Assembly (NCBI GenBank): GCA_035504095.1
Contig: DATJSN010000035.1
Span: forward strand, 1 to 57,261
Direction: 5' to 3'
DNA from: DATJSN01 sp035504095
GTDB taxonomy: Bacteria > Planctomycetota > Phycisphaerae > WQYP01
Length of the DNA: 57,261 nt
Shown here piece after piece: positions 17,846 to 25,803 of this stretch (position 1 is the stretch's first letter; every line of letters begins with the position of its first letter). The notes beneath the pieces were generated by a model. It did not search any database and was not told the DNA's origin. It was given only the letters and a program-made list of their open reading frames with translations. The position numbers and the translations under genes are program-made.

Positions 17846-18969
17846 TCCGTCTCCTTCGCCAATTTATCCACGTAACTTTGATACATGTATACCCGATCTC
17901 TTTGTCGCCCGGTGATTTCCCGCAGAATCTCCAGTCGTCGCAGCAGGTCAATCGCCCGCGACGCCGTCGGCTTGGTGGCGTCGAGTAATTTGAGCGCCAG
18001 CGCCAGTGTGACGTAAGGATGCTGCAATAGTTTGGAAAACAGCCGCATCGTGGGAATCGTCAGTTCCGCATGGTCCATCAGCAATTCGCGATGGGCATTG
18101 ACCCCGGCAAATATCCGCGGCACCGTGCTGATGCACTCCTGCAACGCGTCGCGCAGAGATTCGATATAAAACGTCGTCCATCCTTCCCAGTCACCGTGTG
18201 TGCGAATCGCCTCCAGCCGCTGTGAATATTCCTCACGGCGTCTTTTAAATGAAGCGCTCGGACAAAGCAAAATACTTTCGCCCAATTTGAAATGCTCCAA
18301 TAGAATAAAAGTCAGCAACCGTCCAACCCGGTCATTCGCACCGGGCAACGGACGGAGCAAACAGAATTGTCCATGCACCAGGGCCGCGCGAAGAACCGGC
18401 GGTAAATCATCAGGGCCATTAAGCCAGCGCTGCAGGGCACCAAGTGATTCTGACGCGGCATCTGCCGGCGGGGGGCCAAGCTGTATCTCGCCCTGCCCCG
18501 TGTAAAACTCCTGCCCCGAATCGGCCTCATTTTGCATCAGCCGCCGATGGATTTCTTCGATGGTCGGCATGTCGATGTGGAATGCGCCAACGCGAATGAT
18601 CTGGCCGCGGGCAAAACTATAAGCCTCGGCGTAATTGAGTACCTGCCTGACTTGTTTTTCATTCTGGCTGATGCCACAGGCGCTAAATTCCAGAACGTCG
18701 CGCAACGTTGTGCGCACCCCGGCAATTTGTGACGAAAGAACCGCTTCGCGGTAAACCAATATCTCGTTCAAGGCGTCTATCTCTATGCCGGTTTGAACCA
18801 ACAATGCAGCCTGCCCGGAAAGTCGTGCTATCTCCGGCAGAAGGGTATCTTTGACTTTAGAATCCAGAGCGAAAAGGAGGCTTGCGGGCGGCAGTGAATG
18901 TGGAATAAAAGCAAACGCTTGTTTGCCATCAACACTTATTTGGCGATACTTTCCCGTTACTTTAGCCAC
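17842..18969 (-). CDS. Fic-family protein with degenerate active site and winged-helix C-terminus
   Basis: 375 residues with the Fic_N / Fic / winged-helix layout of single-chain Fic proteins. Canonical family members AMPylate target proteins and are held off by an inhibitory helix (S/T)xxxE(G/N). Here the inhibitory segment reads LSSQIAGV (residues 78-85), with Ala83 in place of Glu. The active-site loop reads RPLPGANDRVGR (206-217) instead of HPFxxGNGRxxR: the catalytic His is Arg206, and two loop glycines are Ala211 and Asp213. Asn212, Arg214 and Arg217 are kept. The C-terminal ~70 residues look like a winged helix (LLDATKPTASRAIDLLRRL). The frame is intact, so this is probably a pseudoenzyme used for binding or regulation rather than a decaying gene. 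Its neighbours give no clue. Confidence 0.8.
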   Translation of the reverse strand: MAKVTGKYRQISVDGKQAFAFIPHSLPPASLLFALDSKVKDTLLPEIARLSGQAALLVQTGIEIDALNEILVYREAVLSSQIAGVRTTLRDVLEFSACGISQNEKQVRQVLNYAEAYSFARGQIIRVGAFHIDMPTIEEIHRRLMQNEADSGQEFYTGQGEIQLGPPPADAASESLGALQRWLNGPDDLPPVLRAALVHGQFCLLRPLPGANDRVGRLLTFILLEHFKLGESILLCPSASFKRRREEYSQRLEAIRTHGDWEGWTTFYIESLRDALQECISTVPRIFAGVNAHRELLMDHAELTIPTMRLFSKLLQHPYVTLALALKLLDATKPTASRAIDLLRRLEILREITGRQRDRVYMYQSYVDKLAKETE

Positions 18970-19055
18970 TTATTAGATTATCGTAAATATCGTATATAAA
19001 TCAATAGTATAATAATATTTACTAATTTTATCACAAGTAAAATATAATATACTTA

Positions 19056-19529
19056 TTATGGTTGGATTACCATCCTCGGATCATGCTTAATATGTGTTTT
19101 AACCGACGCCGCGATGAAGCACTTTTCATGTGCTTCGTGATGCATGGCCCGGAACTCCTCTTCGGTCGGCTTTTTCGTGCCCGCGAAGAAGATCACCGGC
19201 TTGAGCGTCAACTGCAGGATGGCAATTTTTCCTTCCTCGTTTTTACCCGACTCCGCCTCGGCGACATCCGTATAGTTTTCCACCACGAACCCTTTTCTGG
19301 CCGCAATCGACAAAAACCAGAGCATGTGGCAACTGGCCAGAGAGGCGATAAACGCTTCTTCCGGATCGACGCCGCGCGGGTCGGATAGCGGCGCCGGGAC
19401 AATTTGCGGGGCCGACGATCCCATTACTTCCGTGCCGCCGTCAAATTTCCAGGTATGCATGCGGCTATAGCGGTTATCTATGAAAACCGCTCCCTTTCGT
19501 TCCCACTCCACCGTTGCTGTATGATGCAT
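19056..19529 (-). CDS. OsmC-like peroxiredoxin family protein
   Basis: 157 residues. The OsmC/Ohr fold is indicated by the N-terminal strand-rich part, EEAFIASLASCHMLWFLSIA (Cys67) and CFIAASVKTHI (Cys137), the two cysteines that detoxify organic hydroperoxides in this family. LDPEEAF-type context and overall length fit the OsmC branch better than Ohr. It probably acts in the cytoplasm against lipid or organic peroxides. It stands alone between the Fic-like gene and acpS, on the same strand but separated by repeat-containing DNA. Confidence 0.85.
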   Translation of the reverse strand: MHHTATVEWERKGAVFIDNRYSRMHTWKFDGGTEVMGSSAPQIVPAPLSDPRGVDPEEAFIASLASCHMLWFLSIAARKGFVVENYTDVAEAESGKNEEGKIAILQLTLKPVIFFAGTKKPTEEEFRAMHHEAHEKCFIAASVKTHIKHDPRMVIQP

Positions 19530-19561
19530 AAATCACCTTCGTTTAATATTAAAGTGCTATC

Positions 19562-19635
19562 AAAAATTCCTTATTTGCTCACCTGATCACCTGCTCTACT
19601 TTTCTCCTGTTCTCGGCGTGGCTTCGCCACGCCGT
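19562..19635 (-). repeat. Modular intergenic repeat
   Basis: Minus-strand reading: GGCGTGGCGAAGCCACGCC hairpin, then GAGAACAGGAGAAAAGTAGAGCAGG..., ending GAGCAAATAAGGAATTTTT. It uses the same vocabulary as the repeats at 17777 and 47891. The hairpin overlaps the end of acpS and could act as a weak terminator. Confidence 0.5.
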
Positions 19636-20015
19636 TAGCCTTCGGCGATTGCGCTGGCCATCGCGTGTTCCATTGTATGACTGATCGAAACATGCCAGTG
19701 CGAAATTCCCATTTCACCCGCTGCTTCCCGAATAGGCCCTTTGAGCGCCAGCACGGGCCGGCCTTCGGTATCCGGCAGAATTTCCATGTCTGTCCAGTTA
19801 ATCTGCCCGCGAAAACCGGTGCCCAGTGCCTTGGCGATCGCCTCCTTGGCTGCGAATCGACCGGCGTAATGCGGGGCGGAATCCTTATATGAAGCGCAGT
19901 ATTCCTGTTCGGTCGCGGTGAAGCAGCGATTAAGAAAGTGTTCCCCGTGCCGTTCGATCATTTCGGCAATGCGTGCGACTTCCACCAGATCCACGCCATG
20001 TCCCAGTATCGCCAT
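19635..20015 (-). CDS. acpS: Holo-[acyl-carrier-protein] synthase
   Basis: 126-residue 4'-phosphopantetheinyl transferase that activates acyl carrier protein for fatty acid synthesis. The family motifs are present: GVDLVEVARI at the N-terminus with the Mg-binding Asp9, FTATEQEYC near 33-45, GRFAAKEAIAKALGTG at ~52-67 with the catalytic Glu, and a C-terminal HVSISHT. Length is exactly that of the AcpS type. It is a single gene; no acpP or fab genes are adjacent. Confidence 0.93.
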   Translation of the reverse strand: MAILGHGVDLVEVARIAEMIERHGEHFLNRCFTATEQEYCASYKDSAPHYAGRFAAKEAIAKALGTGFRGQINWTDMEILPDTEGRPVLALKGPIREAAGEMGISHWHVSISHTMEHAMASAIAEG

Positions 20016-20432
20016 AACGCCTGCTATTATGCGCCAGCCTGCCCGCCGCGTGAACTGTGCTAAAAACTTATTTCTTACCGGCTTGTTGGTTACAATAAAT
20101 TTTTTTATCCGTTAAAGCCTTCGTTCTCTTCGCATCTCCGCCTCCTCCGCGTTACAATCTTTGTGTTTTTCATGCCTTTCGTGGTTGCAACTCTCCACTT
20201 TCTCGGTGGCATCCGCTTGTGATTCTTCTGTTCTGACACCCTTATTCGCTCTCCTGTTCTCCTGCTCTCGGCGCAGTTTCACTGCGCCGTGCCGCGTTGC
20301 TTTCGTGAAAATAACCCGCGGCGTCGGCGTTTTGCTCCTCGGATCACCCGCCGGCATAAGAGCGCCCGGCGCTGGTAATCGATGGGGAAGCAAGTGTATA
20401 ATAGGTTGGTTTTATTTTTTGGAGATAATTAT
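20016..20432. repeat. Intergenic tract with modular repeats
   Basis: Non-coding stretch composed largely of repeat modules read on the minus strand. CGCGGAGGAGGCGGAGATGCG-like and CACGAAAGGCATGAAAAACACAAAG segments lie at 20125-20185. A hairpin GGCGCAGTGAAACTGCGCC near 20269-20290 is preceded by CTCTCCTGTTCTCCTGCTCT. The last ~40 bases carry the leader of the plus-strand gene at 20433. Confidence 0.45.
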
Positions 20433-20705
20433 ATGTCAAAATTTGATGAAGCTTACAAAGCGATGCAACACTTCGGGACCATCTTGAGTAATCGACTATC
20501 TGATCACAAAGCCCAGATAGACAATATTCGGTCAGGAAAAACCCCGGTTCTATCAGGATATTCATCCCGCGCCGCACATATTTGTACGCATCATATGGCA
20601 GGATTAAAAGAAGATTTGGATAAAATCATCGCTGCGATGAAAGATGCAGAGACCGGGATTTGGAAAGAATGCGGAGCAGGGACAACGACGCAGAATCGAT
20701 CATGA
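20433..20705 (+). CDS. Hypothetical small protein
   Basis: 90 residues from ATG with GGAG 8 nt upstream (an in-frame earlier start at 20382 lacks one). Mostly helical and charged (MSKFDEAYKAMQHFG..., then KEDLDKIIAAMKDAETG); no signal peptide or known motif. It is much more AT-rich than surrounding genes, which suggests recent acquisition. Its 3' end overlaps the next ORF by 46 nt in a different frame. The two could be a coupled pair or one gene split by a frameshift. Function unknown. Confidence 0.5.
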   Translation: MSKFDEAYKAMQHFGTILSNRLSDHKAQIDNIRSGKTPVLSGYSSRAAHICTHHMAGLKEDLDKIIAAMKDAETGIWKECGAGTTTQNRS

Positions 20706-20965
20706 GGGAATGCCGCAGTTTTGATAACCGGATAAAGGTCGGGAATATGTCAATCAAACAATATGATCGCGTTAGAAACAAAATAAGTAGAAAAACAGGG
20801 ACCGCCTCATCGGACGAAAAAGGTGATAAAGTTGGGGTAATCATTACCACCAACCCCAACCGTCTCGATGCTACAATACGGATTACGGAAATCTGGGACG
20901 TTTATAATACAGAAATAATTAAAAAGCGGACTGTCCGCGAGGGAACAAAAGACTCGCAGGGCTGA
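20660..20965 (+). CDS. Hypothetical protein overlapping the preceding gene
   Basis: 101 residues from the first ATG, charged and basic (MERMRSRDNDAESIMREC...). The C-terminal half contains a plausible beta segment (VGVIITTNPNRLDATIRITE). It begins inside the upstream gene with no strong ribosome-binding site, consistent with translational coupling or with being the 3' part of one frameshifted gene. AT-rich like its partner. No family recognised; the exact start is uncertain. Confidence 0.4.
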   Translation: MERMRSRDNDAESIMRECRSFDNRIKVGNMSIKQYDRVRNKISRKTGTASSDEKGDKVGVIITTNPNRLDATIRITEIWDVYNTEIIKKRTVREGTKDSQG

Positions 20966-21137
20966 CGTCTGTTCAAGGCTTTGATGTGATTCTCCTTGCT
21001 TTGCGGAAAATAGCAGATACTGCTCCATTTCCCTTGTTCGCAAAATTGCCGGCGTGCGTAGAGCAAGGCATGCGATATAGAGAGGTGTTTTTCGCCGCAA
21101 AGAAGCGATGAGAACGAAGGAATTTAAGCCACAGAGG

Positions 21138-21169
21138 ACAAAAAAGACGGCGGAGATAAACCCGCCGTC
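21138..21169 (-). terminator. Rho-independent terminator of the PEP-CTERM gene
   Basis: On the minus strand: GACGGCGG, an 8-nt loop, CCGCCGTC, then TTTTTT. It is perfectly paired and lies 36 nt beyond the stop codon of the gene ending at 21205. Confidence 0.88.
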
Positions 21170-21204
21170 ATGCTGTAAACAATTTAGATAACCCGATTTG
21201 GTGA

Positions 21205-21927
21205 TCAGGCTTTTTTGCGACGATTGATTAAAAGTCCAATCCCGCCCATCGCCATAAGTCCCATGGATGCGGGTTCGGGAACAGAAGAATAATCGTACGT
21301 GACAGACTCCGTGCCATCCGTGCTGGTCAGATTTGCACCGCCGCCGGTATAGCCGTAGCCGTAGTTATAGAACGGCCCGCCGCCGGCCCAAGTGCCCGGC
21401 CCGGTTATTCCAAAGACGAGATTTCCTGAGCCGATATAGGCAGATAAATCCGAGCCGGATACATTCGTTAAGCTCGCAGACGCCGAAGTGGCGCCAGTAA
21501 ACGACAAGATAGTTGGGAACGGAACCGACTGATTGCTGCCGTAGATGTCTCCGGTCGAGACCGTCGGCGCGGTCAAGGTCCAGCTATCAGTGGCATAAGA
21601 GACGGTCCAGTTGCCGATGGCGGGACTAAAAGTCGCAGAAGTCCATGAAGTGGGGTCGAAAATCAGGGGGGTACTAGGGCTCCCAAAATTGGCAGCAGAG
21701 GCGTAAGGGGTGACCGTCATGTTCAGCGTGATCTGAACGCCTGTCAACGTCCCGAGTGCGCTATTAAACTGGGGCAGGTCTGTTGACAAGGTGCTGCCTA
21801 ACGTTGTCGAAGAAAAATCACCGGTATAGGTGACCATGTCAGCCCGGGCCGCCCCTGCGGTCAGCAAGCCAAGGACTCCGACGGATACAATCGCAGCCAA
21901 AAGGCCACGCGATGGACGTAATTTCAT
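21205..21927 (-). CDS. PEP-CTERM sorting-domain exported protein
   Basis: 240 residues. A signal peptide (1-~29, ending AGAARAD) and a C-terminal sorting signal: VPEPASMGLMAMGG, a hydrophobic helix and the basic tail NRRKKA. This is the hallmark of proteins processed by exosortase and sent to the extracellular polysaccharide or cell surface. The mature part is Ser/Thr/Gly/Tyr-rich and predicted to be beta-stranded, with no enzymatic motif. Such proteins come in large paralogous sets in planctomycetes and verrucomicrobia. The exosortase itself is not in the window. A strong terminator follows, so it is a single-gene unit. A perfect inverted repeat lies about 70 bp upstream. Confidence 0.9.
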   Translation of the reverse strand: MKLRPSRGLLAAIVSVGVLGLLTAGAARADMVTYTGDFSSTTLGSTLSTDLPQFNSALGTLTGVQITLNMTVTPYASAANFGSPSTPLIFDPTSWTSATFSPAIGNWTVSYATDSWTLTAPTVSTGDIYGSNQSVPFPTILSFTGATSASASLTNVSGSDLSAYIGSGNLVFGITGPGTWAGGGPFYNYGYGYTGGGANLTSTDGTESVTYDYSSVPEPASMGLMAMGGIGLLINRRKKA

Positions 21928-21997
21928 TTGAAATCTCCCTTTAGAAAAATAAATATCTGCAAAATACTTCTGAGGCAGACAACCTGAGCCCCATGCG

Positions 21998-22016
21998 GAT
22001 GTAGTGAATCTACATC
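21998..22016. promoter_or_regulatory. Inverted repeat upstream of the PEP-CTERM gene
   Basis: GATGTAG-TGAAT-CTACATC, a perfect 7-bp palindrome with a 5-nt spacer, 71 bp upstream of the start codon. It is placed suitably for an operator or activator site; no regulator is adjacent. Confidence 0.35.
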
Positions 22017-22322
22017 AGATTTATGGGTCTGTCAAAAAAATCTTGTTTTTTGTCGATAAAATTAATATTTCCCAAATAAAACATTCGAAAACTACGCATA
22101 GACGTATCTTATTTTGGGTGATTTGTGAGATATGCGAAACGGCAGCACGGGGATGAGAAATGTTTTAACGCAGAAGGCGCGGATAAATTTTAGCCACAGA
22201 GGGCACGGCTACGCCGAGAAAGTAGTGAGTTGAAAGTAGAAAGTAGACCACGAAATACACGAAAAGCCCAAACAGACCAATTCACCACAACGGTACGACG
22301 ACACGGCGTTTTTACGCGGAAG
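22017..22322. other. Intergenic DNA with a partial modular repeat
   Basis: AT-rich DNA upstream of the PEP-CTERM gene. At 22193-22267 it carries the repeat words CCACAGAGGGCACGGCTACGCC, AAAGTAGAAAGTAG and CCACGAAATACACGAAAAG. No gene seen. Confidence 0.4.
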
Positions 22323-22727
22323 TTAGCCAACGAAATCGCGGGACTGGATTATGTCCGGATCGCGGCGAATGCCTTCCTCTTGCGACAAGAGAGGCGTTTT
22401 GGCATGGCAGTGTTCGCATAGATATTTTCCCTCGCTGTTTTCGATGCACCAGGTTTTGGAGACGTCCGTCAGACATTTTTTGCAATGCCTGCGGTTGGAC
22501 CAGCTATGCGATGAGGAGAGTGTACGGAAAGGTACGGTTGTATGGGTATCCGAAGGTGAGGGGGCAAGCGTGCGTTCACGGGCAAAGCGAACCGTCACGC
22601 TGAGATTTTCAAAGCAGGAACGGCAAAAGTATTGCCCCGCCTGATTTTTGGTTCGCCATCGGCCGGCAACATTCTTGTGGCAAGTGCAGCAGTGTTTGGC
22701 GCGGCCTGTTGCGTGCGCGGCGTGCAT
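22323..22727 (-). CDS. Hypothetical protein with two tandem CxxC...CxxC zinc ribbons
   Basis: 134 residues if the ATG at 22727 is used (the frame also opens at a TTG five codons earlier). There are two repeats of the same pattern: HCCTCHKNVAGRW...YFCRSCF and HCKKCLTDVSKTW...YLCEHCH. They are spaced so that each would bind one zinc, with ~40 Ser/Thr/Arg-rich residues between. The duplicated Cys pattern supports a real protein. Zinc ribbons of this kind bind nucleic acid or protein; nothing more specific can be said. It stands alone between intergenic stretches. Confidence 0.55.
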   Translation of the reverse strand: MHAAHATGRAKHCCTCHKNVAGRWRTKNQAGQYFCRSCFENLSVTVRFARERTLAPSPSDTHTTVPFRTLSSSHSWSNRRHCKKCLTDVSKTWCIENSEGKYLCEHCHAKTPLLSQEEGIRRDPDIIQSRDFVG

Positions 22728-22742
22728 GATCCACCCGTTCAA

Positions 22743-23095
22743 TTTCTGAGGCGTACAAATGCGCCGATATTGACGTGAGTGCCCGGGTTCAGGGCGGATT
22801 CGTTAATCACGTCGTTCATGGGGCGGTCTGGATTGTTGGCCGCCACAGGCTGATGCAAGGTATGAACACATCAATCTATATTAGTTATCGGCAGCGGTGT
22901 TTTAGGACTTGATTGAATTACCTGGTTTCAAGGTTATAGGAGCATGGAAGCTGCGGAGGCGATGCCAGGCGTGGTAAAGTAAATAGGCAAAAGTAAAAAA
23001 GAAAAACGATCCACGCGACCTTATTTTTATCCGTGCAACCCCATATAAATGGGTAAAATTCCTGCAACCAGCGGAGAACAAACAGGAGCTGCTCG
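22743..23095. other. Intergenic region without recognised features
   Basis: About 350 bases between the zinc-ribbon gene and the DUF3592 gene. No convincing ORF, repeat or hairpin was found; it must contain the divergent promoters of the two flanking genes. Confidence 0.3.
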
Positions 23096-23617
23096 ATGGC
23101 CAATCCACTCACTCGCGGCGTCCAGATTATTTTACTGGTCGCGATGGTCCTTTTCGGGGCCTTCTTCATCTATAAAGGATTTCATGCCATCCTGCGCCAA
23201 CAGCAGACAATGAGCTTTAAGCCAACGACCGGCATCATGGTTTCCAGCAGCATAGGCCAGAATTCCACGGGTCGGAATGCCGCAGGCCAGCCCGCCGGCC
23301 CGGAACAAGTGGCTTATTATCCCATCGTCGTTTTCAGCTACAGCGTCGATGGCCAAAGATACACCGGCCGCCACTACAATGAGGCGGACATGTATGGCCT
23401 GTCACAGAACGACGTAGAGTCTATCGTGAACCAATATCCGGCGGGCAAAGTCTGTACGATTTATTACAATCCGGCCAATCCCGCCGATTCCATATTGCAG
23501 CGCGACCTGGGGGCTGCGCCCTACATATTTATTCTTGTGGGGATATTGATTATCGTCGCCGGGTTGTTCATCTTCAGCCGCACGACGGGAGTAAGATTTA
23601 AAAATCAGGGGCGGTGA
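23096..23617 (+). CDS. DUF3592-type membrane protein
   Basis: 173 residues. N-terminal membrane helix (~9-30), an extracytoplasmic beta-rich domain, and a C-terminal helix (~145-165, PYIFILVGILIIVAGLFIF). The middle contains the pattern typical of DUF3592: VVFSYSVDGQRYTGRHY, then YPAGKVCTIYYNPANPADSIL. Function of the family is unknown. Start ATG with GGAGCTG upstream. It stands alone, divergent from the zinc-ribbon gene and convergent with the Mla operon. Confidence 0.8.
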   Translation: MANPLTRGVQIILLVAMVLFGAFFIYKGFHAILRQQQTMSFKPTTGIMVSSSIGQNSTGRNAAGQPAGPEQVAYYPIVVFSYSVDGQRYTGRHYNEADMYGLSQNDVESIVNQYPAGKVCTIYYNPANPADSILQRDLGAAPYIFILVGILIIVAGLFIFSRTTGVRFKNQGR

Positions 23618-23633
23618 GATAAAAAGGCAAAAT

Positions 23634-23694
23634 TATCCACAGATTACGCAGGTTTAACCACGAAATATACGAAAAGCACAAAAAATACACGGCT
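23634..23694. repeat. Short dispersed intergenic repeat
   Basis: TTATCCACAGATTACGCAGG followed by TTTAACCACGAAATATACGAAAAGCACAAAAAATACACGG as separate modules. It is built from the same words found at 20125, 22193, 29815-29885, 31190-31290, 44658 and 49009. The CCACAGAT/ACGCAG and CCACGAA/ACACGAA word pairs recur in intergenic DNA of many environmental bacteria. Confidence 0.5.
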
Positions 23695-23774
23695 CGGACC
23701 GTAAAATTTTTCGCTTGAGACTACGCGACCCAATTTGCTATACACAAATCATGAACATTGCGGCGCAGCCACCA

Positions 23775-24953
23775 TCAATCCTTCGTCTGCTTCCAGAATG
23801 TGTTCTGCGCCTGCTGGAACTTGGCGAACGTGTCGTTCAATTGTTTCAAAAGCGCAGAAACCTGCTGCTGATTTACCGTTCCGTTCTGTGCCTGCACCGT
23901 TGCCTTAAGCGCGTCGGCTGCCTGCTGAAGTTTGGTCGCCGCGTCGGCAAATTCACGCACCGAATCGTAAATGTTCAGATTATCCATTTCCTGATCGCTG
24001 GGCTTGTACAGCAGGCGCCAGGGGCTGTGCCGGATTTCAACGCTGAAAATTTTCAAATTGTCCGCCGCGCCGTCCAGCGCCTGGAGCATATCGGTGATAT
24101 TGTCGGCGTTGGCATCGACGATTTGCCTGGCCTGTCCGCTGATATGCGTGGTATTCGCAAGTGTATTGTGCATCTCCTGCAAATCATTTTGCACCAGGCT
24201 GATCAGGCCGGGTAATTGCTTCTTGAGCGACGCCGTCATGTCGTTGATGTTGCTTACCGCGCCGGTGTGCGCCGAACCTATCGTATCGCCGGCCTGATCC
24301 AGGGCGTAATGGGCGCTATCCATGGCTTTATCATATTTGGACATAATGTCCGGAACCTGGTCGTTGACGTTTTGAGAAAGCCCGGAAATATTGTCCGCCG
24401 CGGTATGGAACGAAGTAATCATGGGGCCCGCTTTGGAAAGATCGTTGTTTACAAGGGGCAATGTTTGCTGTTGTACCTGAGCAAGGATACTTCCAATGCG
24501 TGGAGTGAATTGAGAAATGGAGCCGAAAAGGTCCGAAAACGCGCTGGGGTGTCCTTCGAGCACGTAATCGTCCGGCAGCACCGCGCCGGTTCCCAGACTG
24601 GTAAAGTTCAGCCAGCTTATGCCCGTGAGCGTGCCGCCGACGGCCACGTATGCCCCTTGATGCAAAACATATTTTGCCGGCAGGTTAAAGCGCACCAAAA
24701 TATATGGCGGGCCCTGATCCGCGATCAGATCAATCGATCGCACCGATCCGACGGTAAATCCACCCAGCCGGATGTTGTCGCCGGTGGCCAGCCCGCCCAG
24801 GTCGACCGTAAGCTCAAAACGCGCGGAGCGTATCTGCGACGGCTGCAGCAGTCCGGACACGTGACTGATGCTGAGAATGACGACAAGAATGAGGATCAGG
24901 CTCAGCAGCATGTACACACCGGCACGCAGGGCATCGCGCTGTTTTCGGGCCAT
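23775..24953 (-). CDS. mlaD: MlaD/MCE-domain lipid-transport substrate-binding protein
   Basis: 392 residues. A single N-terminal membrane anchor (~11-33) is followed by an MCE domain (~40-130, with LGGLATGDNIRLGGFTVGSV and the usual VGGTLTGISWLNF end). A long C-terminal helical region follows, rich in Asn/Asp/Gln (coiled-coil-like to ~390), much longer than in E. coli MlaD (183 residues). MCE proteins form hexameric rings that carry phospholipids across the periplasm, and long helical tails can build a tube towards the outer membrane. It is last gene of the Mla operon, 19 nt after mlaF. Confidence 0.9.
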   Translation of the reverse strand: MARKQRDALRAGVYMLLSLILILVVILSISHVSGLLQPSQIRSARFELTVDLGGLATGDNIRLGGFTVGSVRSIDLIADQGPPYILVRFNLPAKYVLHQGAYVAVGGTLTGISWLNFTSLGTGAVLPDDYVLEGHPSAFSDLFGSISQFTPRIGSILAQVQQQTLPLVNNDLSKAGPMITSFHTAADNISGLSQNVNDQVPDIMSKYDKAMDSAHYALDQAGDTIGSAHTGAVSNINDMTASLKKQLPGLISLVQNDLQEMHNTLANTTHISGQARQIVDANADNITDMLQALDGAADNLKIFSVEIRHSPWRLLYKPSDQEMDNLNIYDSVREFADAATKLQQAADALKATVQAQNGTVNQQQVSALLKQLNDTFAKFQQAQNTFWKQTKD

Positions 24954-24972
24954 GAGTTTCTCCTTAGGGGTT

Positions 24973-25782
24973 CTAACCCTCTATTCGGGTTGCAAGAATA
25001 TCGGCTTCATAAGCATTTAGATCACTCTGACCGATCATTGGTCCGGTCAGTAAACCGTCGACAAATTGTCTTACGTACGGGTCGCTGGTGGTCAGAAAAT
25101 CCTCCGGAGCGCCGGCGGCGCCGATCTTCCCCTCATGTAAAAGCACCATGCGGTCGGCGATGTGAAAGGCGGACTGCATGTCGTGCGTGACCACCACGCC
25201 GGTGACCCCGAGTTTTTTATTCAGATCCATGATGAGCTGAGCGATCTGCCTGCTGCTGACCGGGTCCAGCCCCGCGGTCGGTTCATCATAAAACATGATG
25301 CGCGGCTGCATCATCAGTTCGCGGGCCAGTCCTCCGCGTTTCTTCATGCCGCCGCTGAGCTGCCCCGGGAGTTTGTCGATATGTTCCCGGAGCCCGACAA
25401 GCTGGAGATAAATTTTGGCCATGATCTCGATGGTTTCCTCCGGCAAGTCGGTGTTTTCCCGCACCGGTAGCGACAGGTTCTCGCGCAGCGTCATGGAATT
25501 AAACAGCGCCCCGGACTGAAACAACATTCCCACCGACAGCATCCACGCGCTCAGTTCGTGCTCGGAAAAATCGTTCATCGGCTTTCCGCGCAAAAGGACC
25601 CGTCCCGAATCCGGCTTGATATATCCCGTCAAAACCCGCAGCAGAGTGGATTTGCCGGTGCCGGAAGGGCCCAACACCACCAGAGTTTCGCCGGGAAAAA
25701 TATCCAGGTCCAGGTGATCGAAAATCACGCGACCCGAGAATTGCTTGCATATCTGCTGAAGTTGAAAGATCGGTTCAGGCAT
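24973..25782 (-). CDS. mlaF: MlaF-type ABC ATPase
   Basis: 269-residue cytoplasmic ATPase of the Mla lipid transporter. Walker A is GPSGTGKST near residue 38, the signature is LSGGMKKRGGLARELMM near 143, and Walker B is IMFYDEPTAGLDPVSSRQI near 165. The VTHDM H-loop is followed by the FHIADRMVLLHEGKI end typical of MlaF. It lies between the permease gene (21 nt upstream) and the MCE gene (19 nt downstream). Confidence 0.93.
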   Translation of the reverse strand: MPEPIFQLQQICKQFSGRVIFDHLDLDIFPGETLVVLGPSGTGKSTLLRVLTGYIKPDSGRVLLRGKPMNDFSEHELSAWMLSVGMLFQSGALFNSMTLRENLSLPVRENTDLPEETIEIMAKIYLQLVGLREHIDKLPGQLSGGMKKRGGLARELMMQPRIMFYDEPTAGLDPVSSRQIAQLIMDLNKKLGVTGVVVTHDMQSAFHIADRMVLLHEGKIGAAGAPEDFLTTSDPYVRQFVDGLLTGPMIGQSDLNAYEADILATRIEG

Positions 25783-25803
25783 GCCGCGAGACTCCGGTAT
25801 TGG

